NCBI RefSeq assembly: GCF_003605125.1
Contig: NZ_QPQT01000020.1
Coordinates: 20,795-84,794, forward strand
Direction of reading: 5' to 3'
Source: Shewanella algidipiscicola
GTDB taxonomy: Bacteria > Pseudomonadota > Gammaproteobacteria > Enterobacterales > Shewanellaceae
Length of the DNA stretch: 64,000 nt
Position numbers and translations under genes: made by a program. The first letter of the stretch is position 1. Each line of letters opens with the position of its first letter. Positions 41,181 to 49,539 of the stretch are shown here, piece by piece. The notes under the pieces were generated by a model. It made no database searches. It saw only the letters and a program-made list of their open reading frames with translations, and was not told the origin of the DNA.

Positions 41181-41966
41181 TTATAACGACTGGTTGAGGA
41201 ACTTGAGCATATCGTCAGACGCCGATACCACTTTGGCGTTCATCTCATAGGCTCGCTGAGTCGAGATCATCTCAACCATCTCTTCAACTACGTTAACGTT
41301 AGCGCCTTCCAACGCGCCCTGACGCAAACCGCCTAACGCTTGGTCGCCAGCCACCCCTTCAACCGCCACACCCGAAGCCGCGGTTTCGCGGTACAGGTTA
41401 TCACCACGCGCTTGTAGGCCCGCAGGATTGGTAAAGTTGATCAAGGTAATTTGGCCCAGCTCTTGCGGATCCGCTTGGCCTGCCATCTGTGCGTTCACTA
41501 ACCCATCGGTAGCGATGGAAATCGATAGCGCATCTTCTGGGATCACTATGTTAGGCACTAACGGGAGCCCCTGAGAGGTCACCATCATCCCTTCGCTGCT
41601 GCGATAGAATTGACCATCACGGGTATAGGCTAATTCACCATTAGGCTCTTCCACTTGGAAGAAGCCGTTACCTTCAATGGCTAAATCCAGTTGTTGATTG
41701 GTGGTTTGCATATCACCCGTGGTGAAGATTTTTTGTGTCCCTACCACGCGGGTACCGGCACCGAGTTGCAAACCCGATGGCAGCTCGTTCATGGCATCGA
41801 CTTGACCACCAGGTTGACGCTGCACTTGATAAAACAGATCATTAAACGCCACACGGTCACGTTTAAAACCTGTGGTATTCACGTTCGCCAAGTTGTTGGC
41901 GATAGTGGTCATTTTAGTATCTTGTGCCGTCAGGCCGGTTTTACTTACCCATAAAGCTGATTGCAT
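41181..41966 (-). CDS. flgG: Lateral distal rod protein FlgG
   Basis: A 261-residue rod protein. The N-terminal rod motif (SALWVSKTGLTAQDTKMTTIANNLANVNTTGFKRDR) and the C-terminal helix (EMVEMISTQRAYEMNAKVVSASDDMLKFLNQSL) are the typical flagellar axial pair. Length equals that of usual FlgG (260), and GLQLGAGTRVVGTQKIFTTGDM is FlgG-specific. It forms the distal rod that passes through the P and L rings. Confidence 0.96.
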   Translation of the reverse strand: MQSALWVSKTGLTAQDTKMTTIANNLANVNTTGFKRDRVAFNDLFYQVQRQPGGQVDAMNELPSGLQLGAGTRVVGTQKIFTTGDMQTTNQQLDLAIEGNGFFQVEEPNGELAYTRDGQFYRSSEGMMVTSQGLPLVPNIVIPEDALSISIATDGLVNAQMAGQADPQELGQITLINFTNPAGLQARGDNLYRETAASGVAVEGVAGDQALGGLRQGALEGANVNVVEEMVEMISTQRAYEMNAKVVSASDDMLKFLNQSL

Positions 41967-41979
41967 GCTGAACTATCCT

Positions 41980-42714
41980 TTACACATTACGCAGTAGACG
42001 GTTGCCGACTTCGGCCAATTTCTCTGCGCTTTTCATTAATTTCACCTGAACTTCAAACTGACGGCTCAAATCCATTGAGGCGATAAGCTCGCTCACCGCT
42101 TGAACGTTACTGGCCTCGAGGAAACCACTCTTGACTCGTACCTGTTCGTCTTGCGGTAGATCGGCGCCATCACGGCGATACAAGAGACCATCTGGGCCTT
42201 TTTGCATTTGCGCCATATCGCTATTCACCAGCTTTAGTCGCCCGACTTCCTCAATCACTCCGCCTTCCGATGGCAAAATGCTGATGGTGCCATCTTCACC
42301 GACAAACAAGTCTTTATGTTCAGGCAATACCAGTGGCCCGTCGACACCCAACACGGGGCGACCGTCAACGGTCAACTGACCTTCACCGTCGGCGATCATG
42401 GCGCCGGCACGGGTATAGGCTTCGCCGCCATCGACCATGACACTGAACATGCCCTGATCATGAATCGCCATGTCCAATTTGCGACCCGTGGGGTTCACTG
42501 CGCCGCCCTGCTGGCTAAAGCCGCTGCTTTGGGTCAAGGCTAACACTCGGGTGTCAAAGCTACCTTGTGTGTTAGGGATCGCCATGGCGTTCACTCGCTC
42601 CAGATCGGCTTTAAAGCCCGTAGTCTCGGCGTTGGCCAAGTTATTCGCGCGAATGGTTTGTGCTTCCATAATACGCGTAGCACCGCTAACGGCTGTATAC
42701 AGCATCTTGTCCAT
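41980..42714 (-). CDS. flgF: Lateral proximal rod protein FlgF
   Basis: A 244-residue rod protein. The N-terminus MLYTAVSGATRIMEAQTIRANNLANAETTGFKADLERVN and the C-terminal helix (VSELIASMDLSRQFEVQVKLMKSAEKLAEVGNRLL) fit FlgF, as does the segment KSGFLEASNVQAVSELI. It is one of the proximal rod subunits. It lies 11 bp after flgE and 13 bp before flgG. Confidence 0.94.
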   Translation of the reverse strand: MDKMLYTAVSGATRIMEAQTIRANNLANAETTGFKADLERVNAMAIPNTQGSFDTRVLALTQSSGFSQQGGAVNPTGRKLDMAIHDQGMFSVMVDGGEAYTRAGAMIADGEGQLTVDGRPVLGVDGPLVLPEHKDLFVGEDGTISILPSEGGVIEEVGRLKLVNSDMAQMQKGPDGLLYRRDGADLPQDEQVRVKSGFLEASNVQAVSELIASMDLSRQFEVQVKLMKSAEKLAEVGNRLLRNV

Positions 42715-42725
42715 GTTGTTAGCCC

Positions 42726-43934
42726 TTAAATAGCGTTGAGTAAGGCTTGCTGCATGGTCGAGTTAACGTCCAACACTTTAGCGTTAGACTGGTAGTTACG
42801 CTGCGCCGACATCAAGTTAACCATCTCTGCGGTGGTATCGACGTTAGAGCCTTCTAAGTAGCCACCGGTAACGTTACCCATGGTGCCTGTAGCTGGCGCA
42901 CCAAGAATAGCTTGGCCGGCACCGTTTGTGGCAACCCAAGCATTGTTACTGATAGGCTCTAAGCCATTTGGATTAGCAAAGTTAGCCAGTGCCACTTGAC
43001 CCTGTAACTGCTCTTGGCCGTTGGTGTATGTACCATATAGCAAACCGTTGTCATCCAGACGCACGCCTTTTAAATCACCTGAGGTATAACCGTCTTGGTT
43101 CAGGCTAGAGTTGTTGTACGCCGCCGCATATTGGGTGCTCTTATCAAAGCCCACATCGAATGCCATCGCCGTCGCGCCATCTAAGATAGCGGGGTCGTTG
43201 ATATTCATGGTCAAGGTCTTGCCTGCGGTTAGGATACCGTTAGAGTCAAAGGTCATGGTGTGGCCACCAGCAGGTGTCACATCCACGCCTTCCATCATGT
43301 AGTGCACACTCCACTCGTTAGGAGCGGTTTTAACATGATATTGGGTGAGTGCGTGTTCGTTACCTAATGAGTCATACACACTGACGGTGCTCGATGAGTG
43401 GTAGCTGTCCATGTTGGCAGGATCGAAAGGCACTAACGCAGGATCAATCACATCGACGCGGGCATCAAGGTTAGATACTAAGCCAACAGTGGTAGTGGCT
43501 TTAGCCGCCAAGGCTGCCGTTTGCACTTGCAGGTCGGTGGTGTTACCCGTTTGGATTTGACCTGTGGCGCCCACTGCATAGCCCTGTAAGCGGTTACCCA
43601 CAGGGTCGACGATAAACCCTTGTGAATCCTGATGGAACATACCCGCACGAGCATACATACCGCCGCCATCAACGCCTTTTAGCACGAAGAACCCTTCGCC
43701 TTGGATCCCCATATCTAACTGGCGTCCAGTGTAAGTTAAGCTACCACCCTTGGAAAAGTTTTGGCTGGTCGACATGACGCTGACACCACCGGCTTGGCCG
43801 CCGTTATAGATGGCGGCGAACTCGCTGCGTCCACCACGAAAACCCACGGTAGATGAGTTAGCAATGTTATTACTGATGGTGTTGAGATCTTGTGTCGTGG
43901 CCTGTAAGCCGCTTAGTGCTATGTTAAATGACAT
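42726..43934 (-). CDS. flgE: Lateral hook protein FlgE
   Basis: A 402-residue hook subunit. The N-terminus MSFNIALSGLQATTQDLNTISNNIANSSTVGFRGGRSEF and the C-terminus (TTAEMVNLMSAQRNYQSNAKVLDVNSTMQQALLNAI) are typical. STVSVYDSLGNEHALTQY and the LNQDGYTSGDLKGVRLDDNGLLYGTYTNGQ block are FlgE-specific. It polymerises to the universal joint whose length is set by LafE. Confidence 0.97.
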   Translation of the reverse strand: MSFNIALSGLQATTQDLNTISNNIANSSTVGFRGGRSEFAAIYNGGQAGGVSVMSTSQNFSKGGSLTYTGRQLDMGIQGEGFFVLKGVDGGGMYARAGMFHQDSQGFIVDPVGNRLQGYAVGATGQIQTGNTTDLQVQTAALAAKATTTVGLVSNLDARVDVIDPALVPFDPANMDSYHSSSTVSVYDSLGNEHALTQYHVKTAPNEWSVHYMMEGVDVTPAGGHTMTFDSNGILTAGKTLTMNINDPAILDGATAMAFDVGFDKSTQYAAAYNNSSLNQDGYTSGDLKGVRLDDNGLLYGTYTNGQEQLQGQVALANFANPNGLEPISNNAWVATNGAGQAILGAPATGTMGNVTGGYLEGSNVDTTAEMVNLMSAQRNYQSNAKVLDVNSTMQQALLNAI

Positions 43935-43959
43935 CCTAATACCCTAATATAAAATAAAT

Positions 43960-44622
43960 TTATGAAACTTCAGAAATGTTCAGCACTGAAATGGTGCCTA
44001 GACCATGGCCCATCTCGGCCATCATCATCCCTGATGCGCTCGCGAAATGAATTTTTTCGATCGGCGCTTTAATGTATGTGGGTGCCATTAACACCGACTC
44101 TCCCATTGTGGCGTTAGCCTTAAGTTCATATTTTCCTTCAGGCAAGCCTAGAGCCTCGGGGTCAATGTTAAAGGCAATATCGCCCTTAGATTGCGCGCCC
44201 AGCTTAACGGTTTGCACCACTTCGCCTTGCTCGTTGATCACCTCAATCTCTAGGTTTTCGACACCGTTTTCTAAAAACACTTTGCCTTCTACTGCTTCAT
44301 TGCCTAGTTCAAGCCCAGAGGCTGGCACCATGGCACTCTTGCCAATCAAGGATGCCGATTGCACTATGCCTAAGTTCTCCATCATCACCATCTGGTTCGA
44401 CTGGTTTTCGCGCATATACTCTAAGCTCTCCACCTGTGAGAACTGGGCTAATTGCGAGACATATTCGGCGCTGTTGATCGGTTTAGTCGGATCCTGATTT
44501 TGGATCTGAGCAATCATCAACGTCATAAATTCATTTTTGAGCGAGGCAGCATCATTGCCTGGTGCTTGTAATACATTAGCGCCCTGCTGCGCTTGGTTGT
44601 CCGTAGTGCGTCCGACTTCCAT
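43960..44622 (-). CDS. flgD: Lateral hook-cap scaffold protein FlgD
   Basis: A 220-residue FlgD homologue. The conserved N-terminus contains FMTLMIAQIQNQDPTKPINSAEYVSQLAQFSQVE, and the C-terminal part has FlgD beta domains (VQTVKLGAQSKGDIAFNIDPEALGLPEGKYELKA). It caps the growing hook and is discarded later. The start is directly after flgC (1 bp). Confidence 0.95.
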   Translation of the reverse strand: MEVGRTTDNQAQQGANVLQAPGNDAASLKNEFMTLMIAQIQNQDPTKPINSAEYVSQLAQFSQVESLEYMRENQSNQMVMMENLGIVQSASLIGKSAMVPASGLELGNEAVEGKVFLENGVENLEIEVINEQGEVVQTVKLGAQSKGDIAFNIDPEALGLPEGKYELKANATMGESVLMAPTYIKAPIEKIHFASASGMMMAEMGHGLGTISVLNISEVS

Positions 44623-45042
44623 TTACTTGTTTCCTAATTGCAGTAAGCCCTGTTGCATAGAGCGGGCACGGTTCATCACTTCAACACTGGTCTCAAACGA
44701 GCGGCTTGCCGCCATCATGTCGGCCATCTCTTCAACGGTATTGACGTTCGAATACGCTACGTAACCTTGCTCGTTCGCAAACGGATGGTTGGGCTCATAA
44801 CGCATATCCAGCGGCGCATCGGCTTGCACTATGTCGCTAATTTCCACCGAGGCACCGGCGGCTTTGCCTTCTTGCATCTGGTTATAGATAGTGGCAAATA
44901 CCGGCTTTAACGCACGGTAAGCTTGCTCTGGCGACTCAGCAGCCGTACCTGCATTAGCCAAATTACTGGCCACAGTATTTAAGCGTATGGTTTGGGCATT
45001 CATGCCTGCACCCGCTATTTGATAGATTTCTCCAAATGACAT
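44623..45042 (-). CDS. flgC: Lateral proximal rod protein FlgC
   Basis: A 139-residue rod protein. IYQIAGAGMNAQTIRLNTVASNLANAGTAAESPEQAYRALKPVF and the C-terminal VNTVEEMADMMAASRSFETSVEVMNRARSMQQGLLQLG match FlgC. It assembles with FlgB and FlgF on the MS ring side. Only 8 bp separate it from flgB. Confidence 0.96.
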   Translation of the reverse strand: MSFGEIYQIAGAGMNAQTIRLNTVASNLANAGTAAESPEQAYRALKPVFATIYNQMQEGKAAGASVEISDIVQADAPLDMRYEPNHPFANEQGYVAYSNVNTVEEMADMMAASRSFETSVEVMNRARSMQQGLLQLGNK

Positions 45043-45050
45043 AGGGACTC

Positions 45051-45401
45051 CTAGCGACCTTCGATAGCCGTTTTTAAGCCGGCAATTTTCATGTTAAGAA
45101 ATGTCAGGCTGGTCTGATAATCCATCGCATTTTGTGAATATCTCGCCTGCTCTTTACCCAGTTCAACCGTGTTATTATCGGCAGAACTTTGATACGGCAC
45201 GCGATAACCAATATCGTAGCGATTAGCATTGCTAGCACCTGATTCAATGCGAGCCATTACCTTACTGAAGTCTAGATCTCGCGCCTTATAACCTGGGGTT
45301 TCGGCGTTCACCAAATTACCCGCCAGCACCTTGCTTCTCTCTACCCTAAAGTTCAGTGTTTGGGGGTGGATCCCCAACGCCGTATCGAGGTTGATAGCCA
45401 T
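45051..45401 (-). CDS. flgB: Lateral proximal rod protein FlgB
   Basis: A 116-residue rod protein, first gene of the large flg operon. LGIHPQTLNFRVERSKVLAGNLVNAETPGYKARDLDF is the N-terminal rod motif; the C-terminus (ARYSQNAMDYQTSLTFLNMKIAGLKTAIEGR) is typical of FlgB. A sigma-54-like promoter lies 48-65 bp upstream. Divergent from flgA across 95 bp. Confidence 0.95.
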   Translation of the reverse strand: MAINLDTALGIHPQTLNFRVERSKVLAGNLVNAETPGYKARDLDFSKVMARIESGASNANRYDIGYRVPYQSSADNNTVELGKEQARYSQNAMDYQTSLTFLNMKIAGLKTAIEGR

Positions 45402-45448
45402 CTCAATTCCTAGTAATGTATGCTCAACAATGTTAATGGCACTGAGTA

Positions 45449-45466
45449 TCCAATTAATATGCCAAG
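45449..45466 (-). promoter_or_regulatory. Possible sigma-54 promoter of the flgB operon
   Basis: On the minus strand TTGGCATATTAATTGG has GG and a GG in place of GC 10 bases apart; the -24 element is good and the -12 element is one base off (TTGG for TTGC). LafK in this cluster is a sigma-54 activator, which makes such a promoter likely here. The spacing to ATG is about 50 bp. Confidence 0.4.
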
Positions 45467-45496
45467 TATTTTAAATCAAATTAAACAAACACTTAG

Positions 45497-46237
45497 ATGT
45501 TGAAGCCTGCCGTAATCGGAAGCCTAACTTCCCTCTTCCTCTTAGGCGTATTCGGTTTACTTCCGCTACCTGTGTATAGCCAGACAGACACAGCTTCCGC
45601 CACCACGCAAATTGAGCAACAGATGCAGCGCTCAATCGAAACCCAACTGAGCCAATGGCAACAGCAACAGGCTATCGATAAGGTACAACATAAGATTATG
45701 ATTCGGGTGCCCTCAGGGGCGGATAACCTTGAGCCTTGCCCGCAAAAAATCACCATAGACCCGCCCCAAGGCTTACCCTTTGGCCGAGTGCAGCGCAAAC
45801 TGAGTTGCCCCTCTCTGGGTTGGTCTTTGTATGTCAGGGCAAAAGTGACACTGCAAGCCTATTTGCCAGTCGCCAACAGGAACTTGCAAAGAGATGAGAT
45901 AGTGACATCTGCCGATCTGCACTGGAAAATGTTACCGCTGAAGGCCTCAGATCAAGATGTGATCACCCAAGAAGCCAACTTACTTGGCCAACAAGTGACC
46001 CGCAAACTGCGTAAAAATAAACCCATCCGCGCCGCCTATCTCGAGGCGCCACGGCTGATTAATGTCGGCGATGAGGTGATTATCGAGGCCAGCAGTGAGG
46101 GCTTTTATGCTAATATGCTCGGTGTCGCCTTAGATGTAGGCAAAGAGGGTGATGCTATTCGGGTGAAAAATAGCAGTTCAGGCAAGGTGATCACCGCCTA
46201 TGTGGTGGCCAAAGGCCGAGTCCGCACTCAGTTTTAA
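45497..46237 (+). CDS. flgA: Lateral P-ring assembly chaperone FlgA
   Basis: A 246-residue exported protein. A signal peptide of about 28 residues (residues 1-28, ending LPLPVYSQ) is followed by a SAF-like domain (LPVANRNLQRDEIVTSADLHWKMLPL, LLGQQVTRKLRKNKPIRAAYLEAP) and the beta-clip C-terminus (GDEVIIEASSEGFYANMLGVALDVGKEGDAIRVKN). It assists FlgI to polymerise in the periplasm. It leads the plus-strand flgA-flgM-flgN unit. Confidence 0.94.
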   Translation: MLKPAVIGSLTSLFLLGVFGLLPLPVYSQTDTASATTQIEQQMQRSIETQLSQWQQQQAIDKVQHKIMIRVPSGADNLEPCPQKITIDPPQGLPFGRVQRKLSCPSLGWSLYVRAKVTLQAYLPVANRNLQRDEIVTSADLHWKMLPLKASDQDVITQEANLLGQQVTRKLRKNKPIRAAYLEAPRLINVGDEVIIEASSEGFYANMLGVALDVGKEGDAIRVKNSSSGKVITAYVVAKGRVRTQF

Positions 46238-46332
46238 GCTTATTAGATTGAAAAAATCACTAAAAAAGTTTTAGCGATGTCACAATCCGGTCGCTCATAT
46301 AGAGTATCAAGCCGAATTATCGAGTGAGTACA

Positions 46333-46620
46333 ATGGAAATCAATAAAATCAACAGCGCGATTGGTGCTGAGATTGGTGCCAAGAAGAGCAATGTTAATGC
46401 TCAAGCCACGCCAGCGCCTCAATCAGCAGCTACGCCTTTACCAGCCCAGCTATCCATCAGCCAGGATTGGCAGTCGCTTGAGCAGTCTCAGCAGGCACTA
46501 CAGCAACTTGACGATGTGGATCACGACAAAATTGCCGCACTGCGTCAGTCGCTGCAAGACGGTAGTTTCTCACTAGATTTAGATCTGATTGCCGATAAGA
46601 TGCTCAACCAACATGGATAA
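46333..46620 (+). CDS. flgM: Anti-sigma-28 factor FlgM (lateral)
   Basis: A 95-residue anti-sigma factor that binds LafS until the hook is complete, then leaves through the export gate. The N-terminal half is disordered (MEINKINSAIGAEIG, A/P/Q-rich), and the C-terminal half has the sigma-binding helices (SISQDWQSLEQSQQALQQLDDVDHDKIAALRQSLQDGSFSLDLDLIADKML). ATG at 46333 is chosen; the frame also holds a GTG at 46324 with a poorer ribosome site. It overlaps flgN by 8 bases. Confidence 0.9.
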   Translation: MEINKINSAIGAEIGAKKSNVNAQATPAPQSAATPLPAQLSISQDWQSLEQSQQALQQLDDVDHDKIAALRQSLQDGSFSLDLDLIADKMLNQHG

Positions 46621-47074
46621 ACCCCAAGTTGATAAGCGCTTGTTAGTGCAGACGCTGCTACGTGATATTCGCTTAGATGTGGATGATTACGGCCAGCTAA
46701 AAAGCATGCTTAAACATCAAAGAGAGCTAATGCAGCGCACCGACAACCAAGGGCTATCACTGCATAATACGCGTCAAACGGCACTGTGCGATAAACTCGC
46801 CCAACGAGCCGCTCAGCGTAGCAAGATCTTAATCCAACTTGGGTTTAAAGGTGATAGCAATGGCATGAAGCGTCTGCTTGCCGCCTTGCCGAATCAGCTG
46901 CGTCCGCAAATTAAAATTTTGTGGGACAACCTACAATTGTTGGTGACAGAGAGCCAGCAGGCCAATGAAGTCAATGGCCGCCTATTAGCATTGCAGCAAG
47001 AGACCCTCACTCGGTTGCTCAATCCTGATAGCCAGCATCAACAGATAGATTACGGCAACCACCTAGCTCGCTAA
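46613..47074 (+). CDS. flgN: Lateral FlgN-like chaperone for FlgK and FlgL
   Basis: A 153-residue, wholly helical protein (LLVQTLLRDIRLDVDDYGQLKSMLKHQRELMQ, RRAAQRSKILIQLGF-type helix, LLVTESQQANEVNGRLLALQQETLTRLL). FlgN proteins keep FlgK and FlgL unfolded for export. ATG at 46613 lies inside the end of flgM and gives the family's usual length. Its last codons are mirrored by the end of fliJ in a hairpin (47067-47100). Confidence 0.88.
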   Translation: MDKPQVDKRLLVQTLLRDIRLDVDDYGQLKSMLKHQRELMQRTDNQGLSLHNTRQTALCDKLAQRAAQRSKILIQLGFKGDSNGMKRLLAALPNQLRPQIKILWDNLQLLVTESQQANEVNGRLLALQQETLTRLLNPDSQHQQIDYGNHLAR

Positions 47075-47100
47075 CGTTAAGCTTAAATTGCGTTAGCGAG
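47067..47100. terminator. Shared hairpin at convergent flgN and fliJ ends
   Basis: A perfect 10-bp inverted repeat, CTCGCTAACG and CGTTAGCGAG, with a 14-base loop that itself contains the palindrome TTAAGCTTAA. Each arm contains the stop codon and last codons of one gene (flgN on plus, fliJ on minus). No T-run. Confidence 0.55.
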
Positions 47101-47527
47101 ACACATTGCCCCGCGTATAAAACCCTGCCATATCATCTAAAGTCGCTTGCTCTTGACGCATGCTTTGCTCCAGTAGCGCCTCCTTGGTCTGCTGCTGTAA
47201 CCACTTCAACCCTTGCTGCCGTCCCAACTGCTTACGCCATAAATTGTCGACTCGTGCCTGCTCGTGTTGCAGCAAGGTCTGCTGTTGAGCCAGTTTGCTC
47301 TTCATCGGCTCTAACGCTTGAGCCATCTGGGTCGCGTTTTGCCACAACAGCGGGTGCGATCCATATTGGCGGCCGCTATAATCGCTGATCATCTCACTTA
47401 AGGCTTGATGTTGTTGCTGAGCCTGCAGCATACGACGCAGCGCCTCATCACGCTTTTGCCCTAATTGCGCGAGCTTTTTCTCTTCCTGTTGACACAATCT
47501 AGACAGTTGTCGCTGACGCTGGCGCAT
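47093..47527 (-). CDS. fliJ: Lateral export chaperone FliJ
   Basis: A 144-residue coiled-coil protein (LSRLCQQEEKKLAQLGQKRDEALRRMLQAQQQHQAL, QQTLLQHEQARVDNLWRKQLGRQQGLKWLQQQTKEALLEQ). It acts in the export complex with FliI and FlhA. Such coiled coils give weak homology; the call rests on length, composition and position after fliI, which it overlaps by 29 bp. Confidence 0.88.
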   Translation of the reverse strand: MRQRQRQLSRLCQQEEKKLAQLGQKRDEALRRMLQAQQQHQALSEMISDYSGRQYGSHPLLWQNATQMAQALEPMKSKLAQQQTLLQHEQARVDNLWRKQLGRQQGLKWLQQQTKEALLEQSMRQEQATLDDMAGFYTRGNVSR

Positions 47528-48854
47528 AACCCATCACTTCCATTAATTGCTCTAACTGTTGCAGACTATCGGCGCGGCTGATTTTGGTCTCGGCCGCTTG
47601 CCGTAAAAACTTGGCCATCTCGGGATACGCTTGCACAGCCAAGTCCATCTCGGGATCTTGCCCCGCCTGATAACCCCCTAATGGCAATAACTCACGCACC
47701 TCATTATAGCGACTCAAGAGGTGACGCATGATATGACTTTGTTCTAGCTGACTTGGACTGGCGATCTGAGTGGCTAAACGGCTCACTGATGCATTCACAT
47801 CGATAGCGGGAAAATGACCGCGCTCGGCCAGTTTACGACTCAGCACAATATGGCCATCGAGGATCGCACGAGCCGAATCGGCCACGGGATCTTGCTGGTC
47901 ATCTCCCTCGGTTAGTACCGTATAGAAGGCGGTTAAGGTACCTTGTGGATGTTGACCATTACCGGCCATCTCCACCAATCGAGGCAGCTGGGCAAATGCC
48001 GAGGGTGGATAACCTTTAGTGGCTGGCGGCTCCCCCAAGCTGAGGGCGATTTCTCGCTGCGCCTGAGCGTAGCGAGTTAACGAATCCACCAGCAGTAATA
48101 CTTGCTTGCCCTGATCGCGAAAACCACAGGCAATGGCATGGGATAGACGCATAGCGCGCAGGCGCATCAAGGGGGTAGTATCGGCAGGCGCGGCAATCAC
48201 CACCGCGCGGCGCCGGCCAGCTTCGCCAAGGGTCTCTTCAATAAATTCGCGTACTTCTCGGCCACGCTCACCAATCAATCCCACGACCACCACATCGGCT
48301 TCGGTGAAGCGGGTCATCATACCCAAGAGCACACTCTTACCCACACCAGAGCCGGCAAACAAACCTAAGCGTTGGCCTCGGCCTATGGGCAATAAGCTGT
48401 TAATGGCTCTCACGCCAACATCCAGCGCTTGTTTGATGGGTTGGCGCAACAAGGGGTTATAACTGGTATCTGATTGTGGCACACGGGCGATACCGGTTAA
48501 CTCGCCTAAGGTGTCTAGCGGCTGGCCTAATCCATCGAGCACCCGTCCGAGCAACCCTTCACCTATGGTTAGCGTTTGCTGCTCGACCATGGGTAACACG
48601 CGGGCGCCGGGCATCAGCCCTTGGGTGGTTTCAATCGGCATGAGACAGAGCACATCCTTATGAAAGCCCACCACTTCGGCTTCGATAAGCCGGCCGTTAC
48701 GTCCTTCGATTTGGCAGCGATCGCCCATTCCAAGCTGGCAGCCTACGGCCTCTAGCAACAGGCCGTTGACTCGGGTCAACCGCCCATAAACGCGGGCAAC
48801 TGGCACATTAGGCCAGTCCTGCGGTGCTAACTCAGGCTTCAAGATCCGCCTCAT
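47499..48854 (-). CDS. fliI: Lateral flagellar export ATPase FliI
   Basis: A 451-residue F1-type ATPase. The Walker A motif GSGVGKS is at residues 168-174, followed by MMTRFTEADVVVVGLIGERGREV (FliI-specific GERGREV), Walker B in VLLLVDSLTRYAQAQREIAL, GEPPATKGYPPSAFAQLPRL and GHFPAIDVNASVSR. It energises unfolding of export substrates with FliH and FliJ. It overlaps fliH by 23 bp. Confidence 0.97.
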   Translation of the reverse strand: MRRILKPELAPQDWPNVPVARVYGRLTRVNGLLLEAVGCQLGMGDRCQIEGRNGRLIEAEVVGFHKDVLCLMPIETTQGLMPGARVLPMVEQQTLTIGEGLLGRVLDGLGQPLDTLGELTGIARVPQSDTSYNPLLRQPIKQALDVGVRAINSLLPIGRGQRLGLFAGSGVGKSVLLGMMTRFTEADVVVVGLIGERGREVREFIEETLGEAGRRRAVVIAAPADTTPLMRLRAMRLSHAIACGFRDQGKQVLLLVDSLTRYAQAQREIALSLGEPPATKGYPPSAFAQLPRLVEMAGNGQHPQGTLTAFYTVLTEGDDQQDPVADSARAILDGHIVLSRKLAERGHFPAIDVNASVSRLATQIASPSQLEQSHIMRHLLSRYNEVRELLPLGGYQAGQDPEMDLAVQAYPEMAKFLRQAAETKISRADSLQQLEQLMEVMGYAPASATTV

Positions 48855-49539
48855 TCAATTTGGCTTCTACCTGCTGCATGCAGGCATCGAGCCGCGTTTC
48901 TACCGAGGCGTCGGCGTCAGATTTATCACTGACAATGCGGCAGCTACCGGCTGAAATACTGGCGTCTGCTACTAGGTTCCAGCCACGGATTTTATCTTCG
49001 GCCAGCTCTTTTAACTTGGTCACGGCCGAAGGCTCAAGGTGAATTTTAACGTCACTTTGATCATCGGGCAGTGCGCTTAAGGTCTCTTCCACTAGCTTAA
49101 GGATCTGCTGCGGCTGCAAGGTTAACTCACAGCGGATCACCTGTTGTGAGACGCGGCGAACCAGATCTAAAATCAGGCTCTGCTGTTCATTGACCTGTTT
49201 ACAATGACCCTCTTCTAACAAGGCTTTGAGCGCCCCCAGGGGAGCTATTATCTCATTGAGCTGCTCATCGATACTGGCTTTGCCTGCTTGCTGACCTTCA
49301 AGTTTACCTTGCGAAAAACCGGCGGCATGACCAGCGGTTGTGCCCTCTTGCAAGCCTACTTCATAGCCGGCATCGCGGCCTTGCTGCATGCCTTCATCGT
49401 AGCCTTGCTCGAACGCTTGCTGATAATCTTGCCAGCCAGCGCCTTCACTTCCCGGCTCGCCTGTACTGGAGAGCGGCGGGAATCGATAGCGCCGTGCTAG
49501 CTTGTCATCTAAGCGCCAGCGGTTTGGTTTGTCCGCCAT
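48832..49539 (-). CDS. fliH: Lateral FliI regulator FliH
   Basis: A 235-residue protein. Its N-terminal part has the G-x-x-x-G repeats typical of FliH (QGYDEGMQQGRDAGYEVGLQEGTTAGHAAGFSQGKLEG, residues 38-77), a coiled-coil segment and a C-terminal domain resembling the ATP-synthase delta subunit (IRCELTLQPQQILKLVEETLSALPDDQSDVKIHLEP). It anchors and modulates FliI. It overlaps both neighbours (one base with fliG). Confidence 0.94.
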   Translation of the reverse strand: MADKPNRWRLDDKLARRYRFPPLSSTGEPGSEGAGWQDYQQAFEQGYDEGMQQGRDAGYEVGLQEGTTAGHAAGFSQGKLEGQQAGKASIDEQLNEIIAPLGALKALLEEGHCKQVNEQQSLILDLVRRVSQQVIRCELTLQPQQILKLVEETLSALPDDQSDVKIHLEPSAVTKLKELAEDKIRGWNLVADASISAGSCRIVSDKSDADASVETRLDACMQQVEAKLNEADLEA

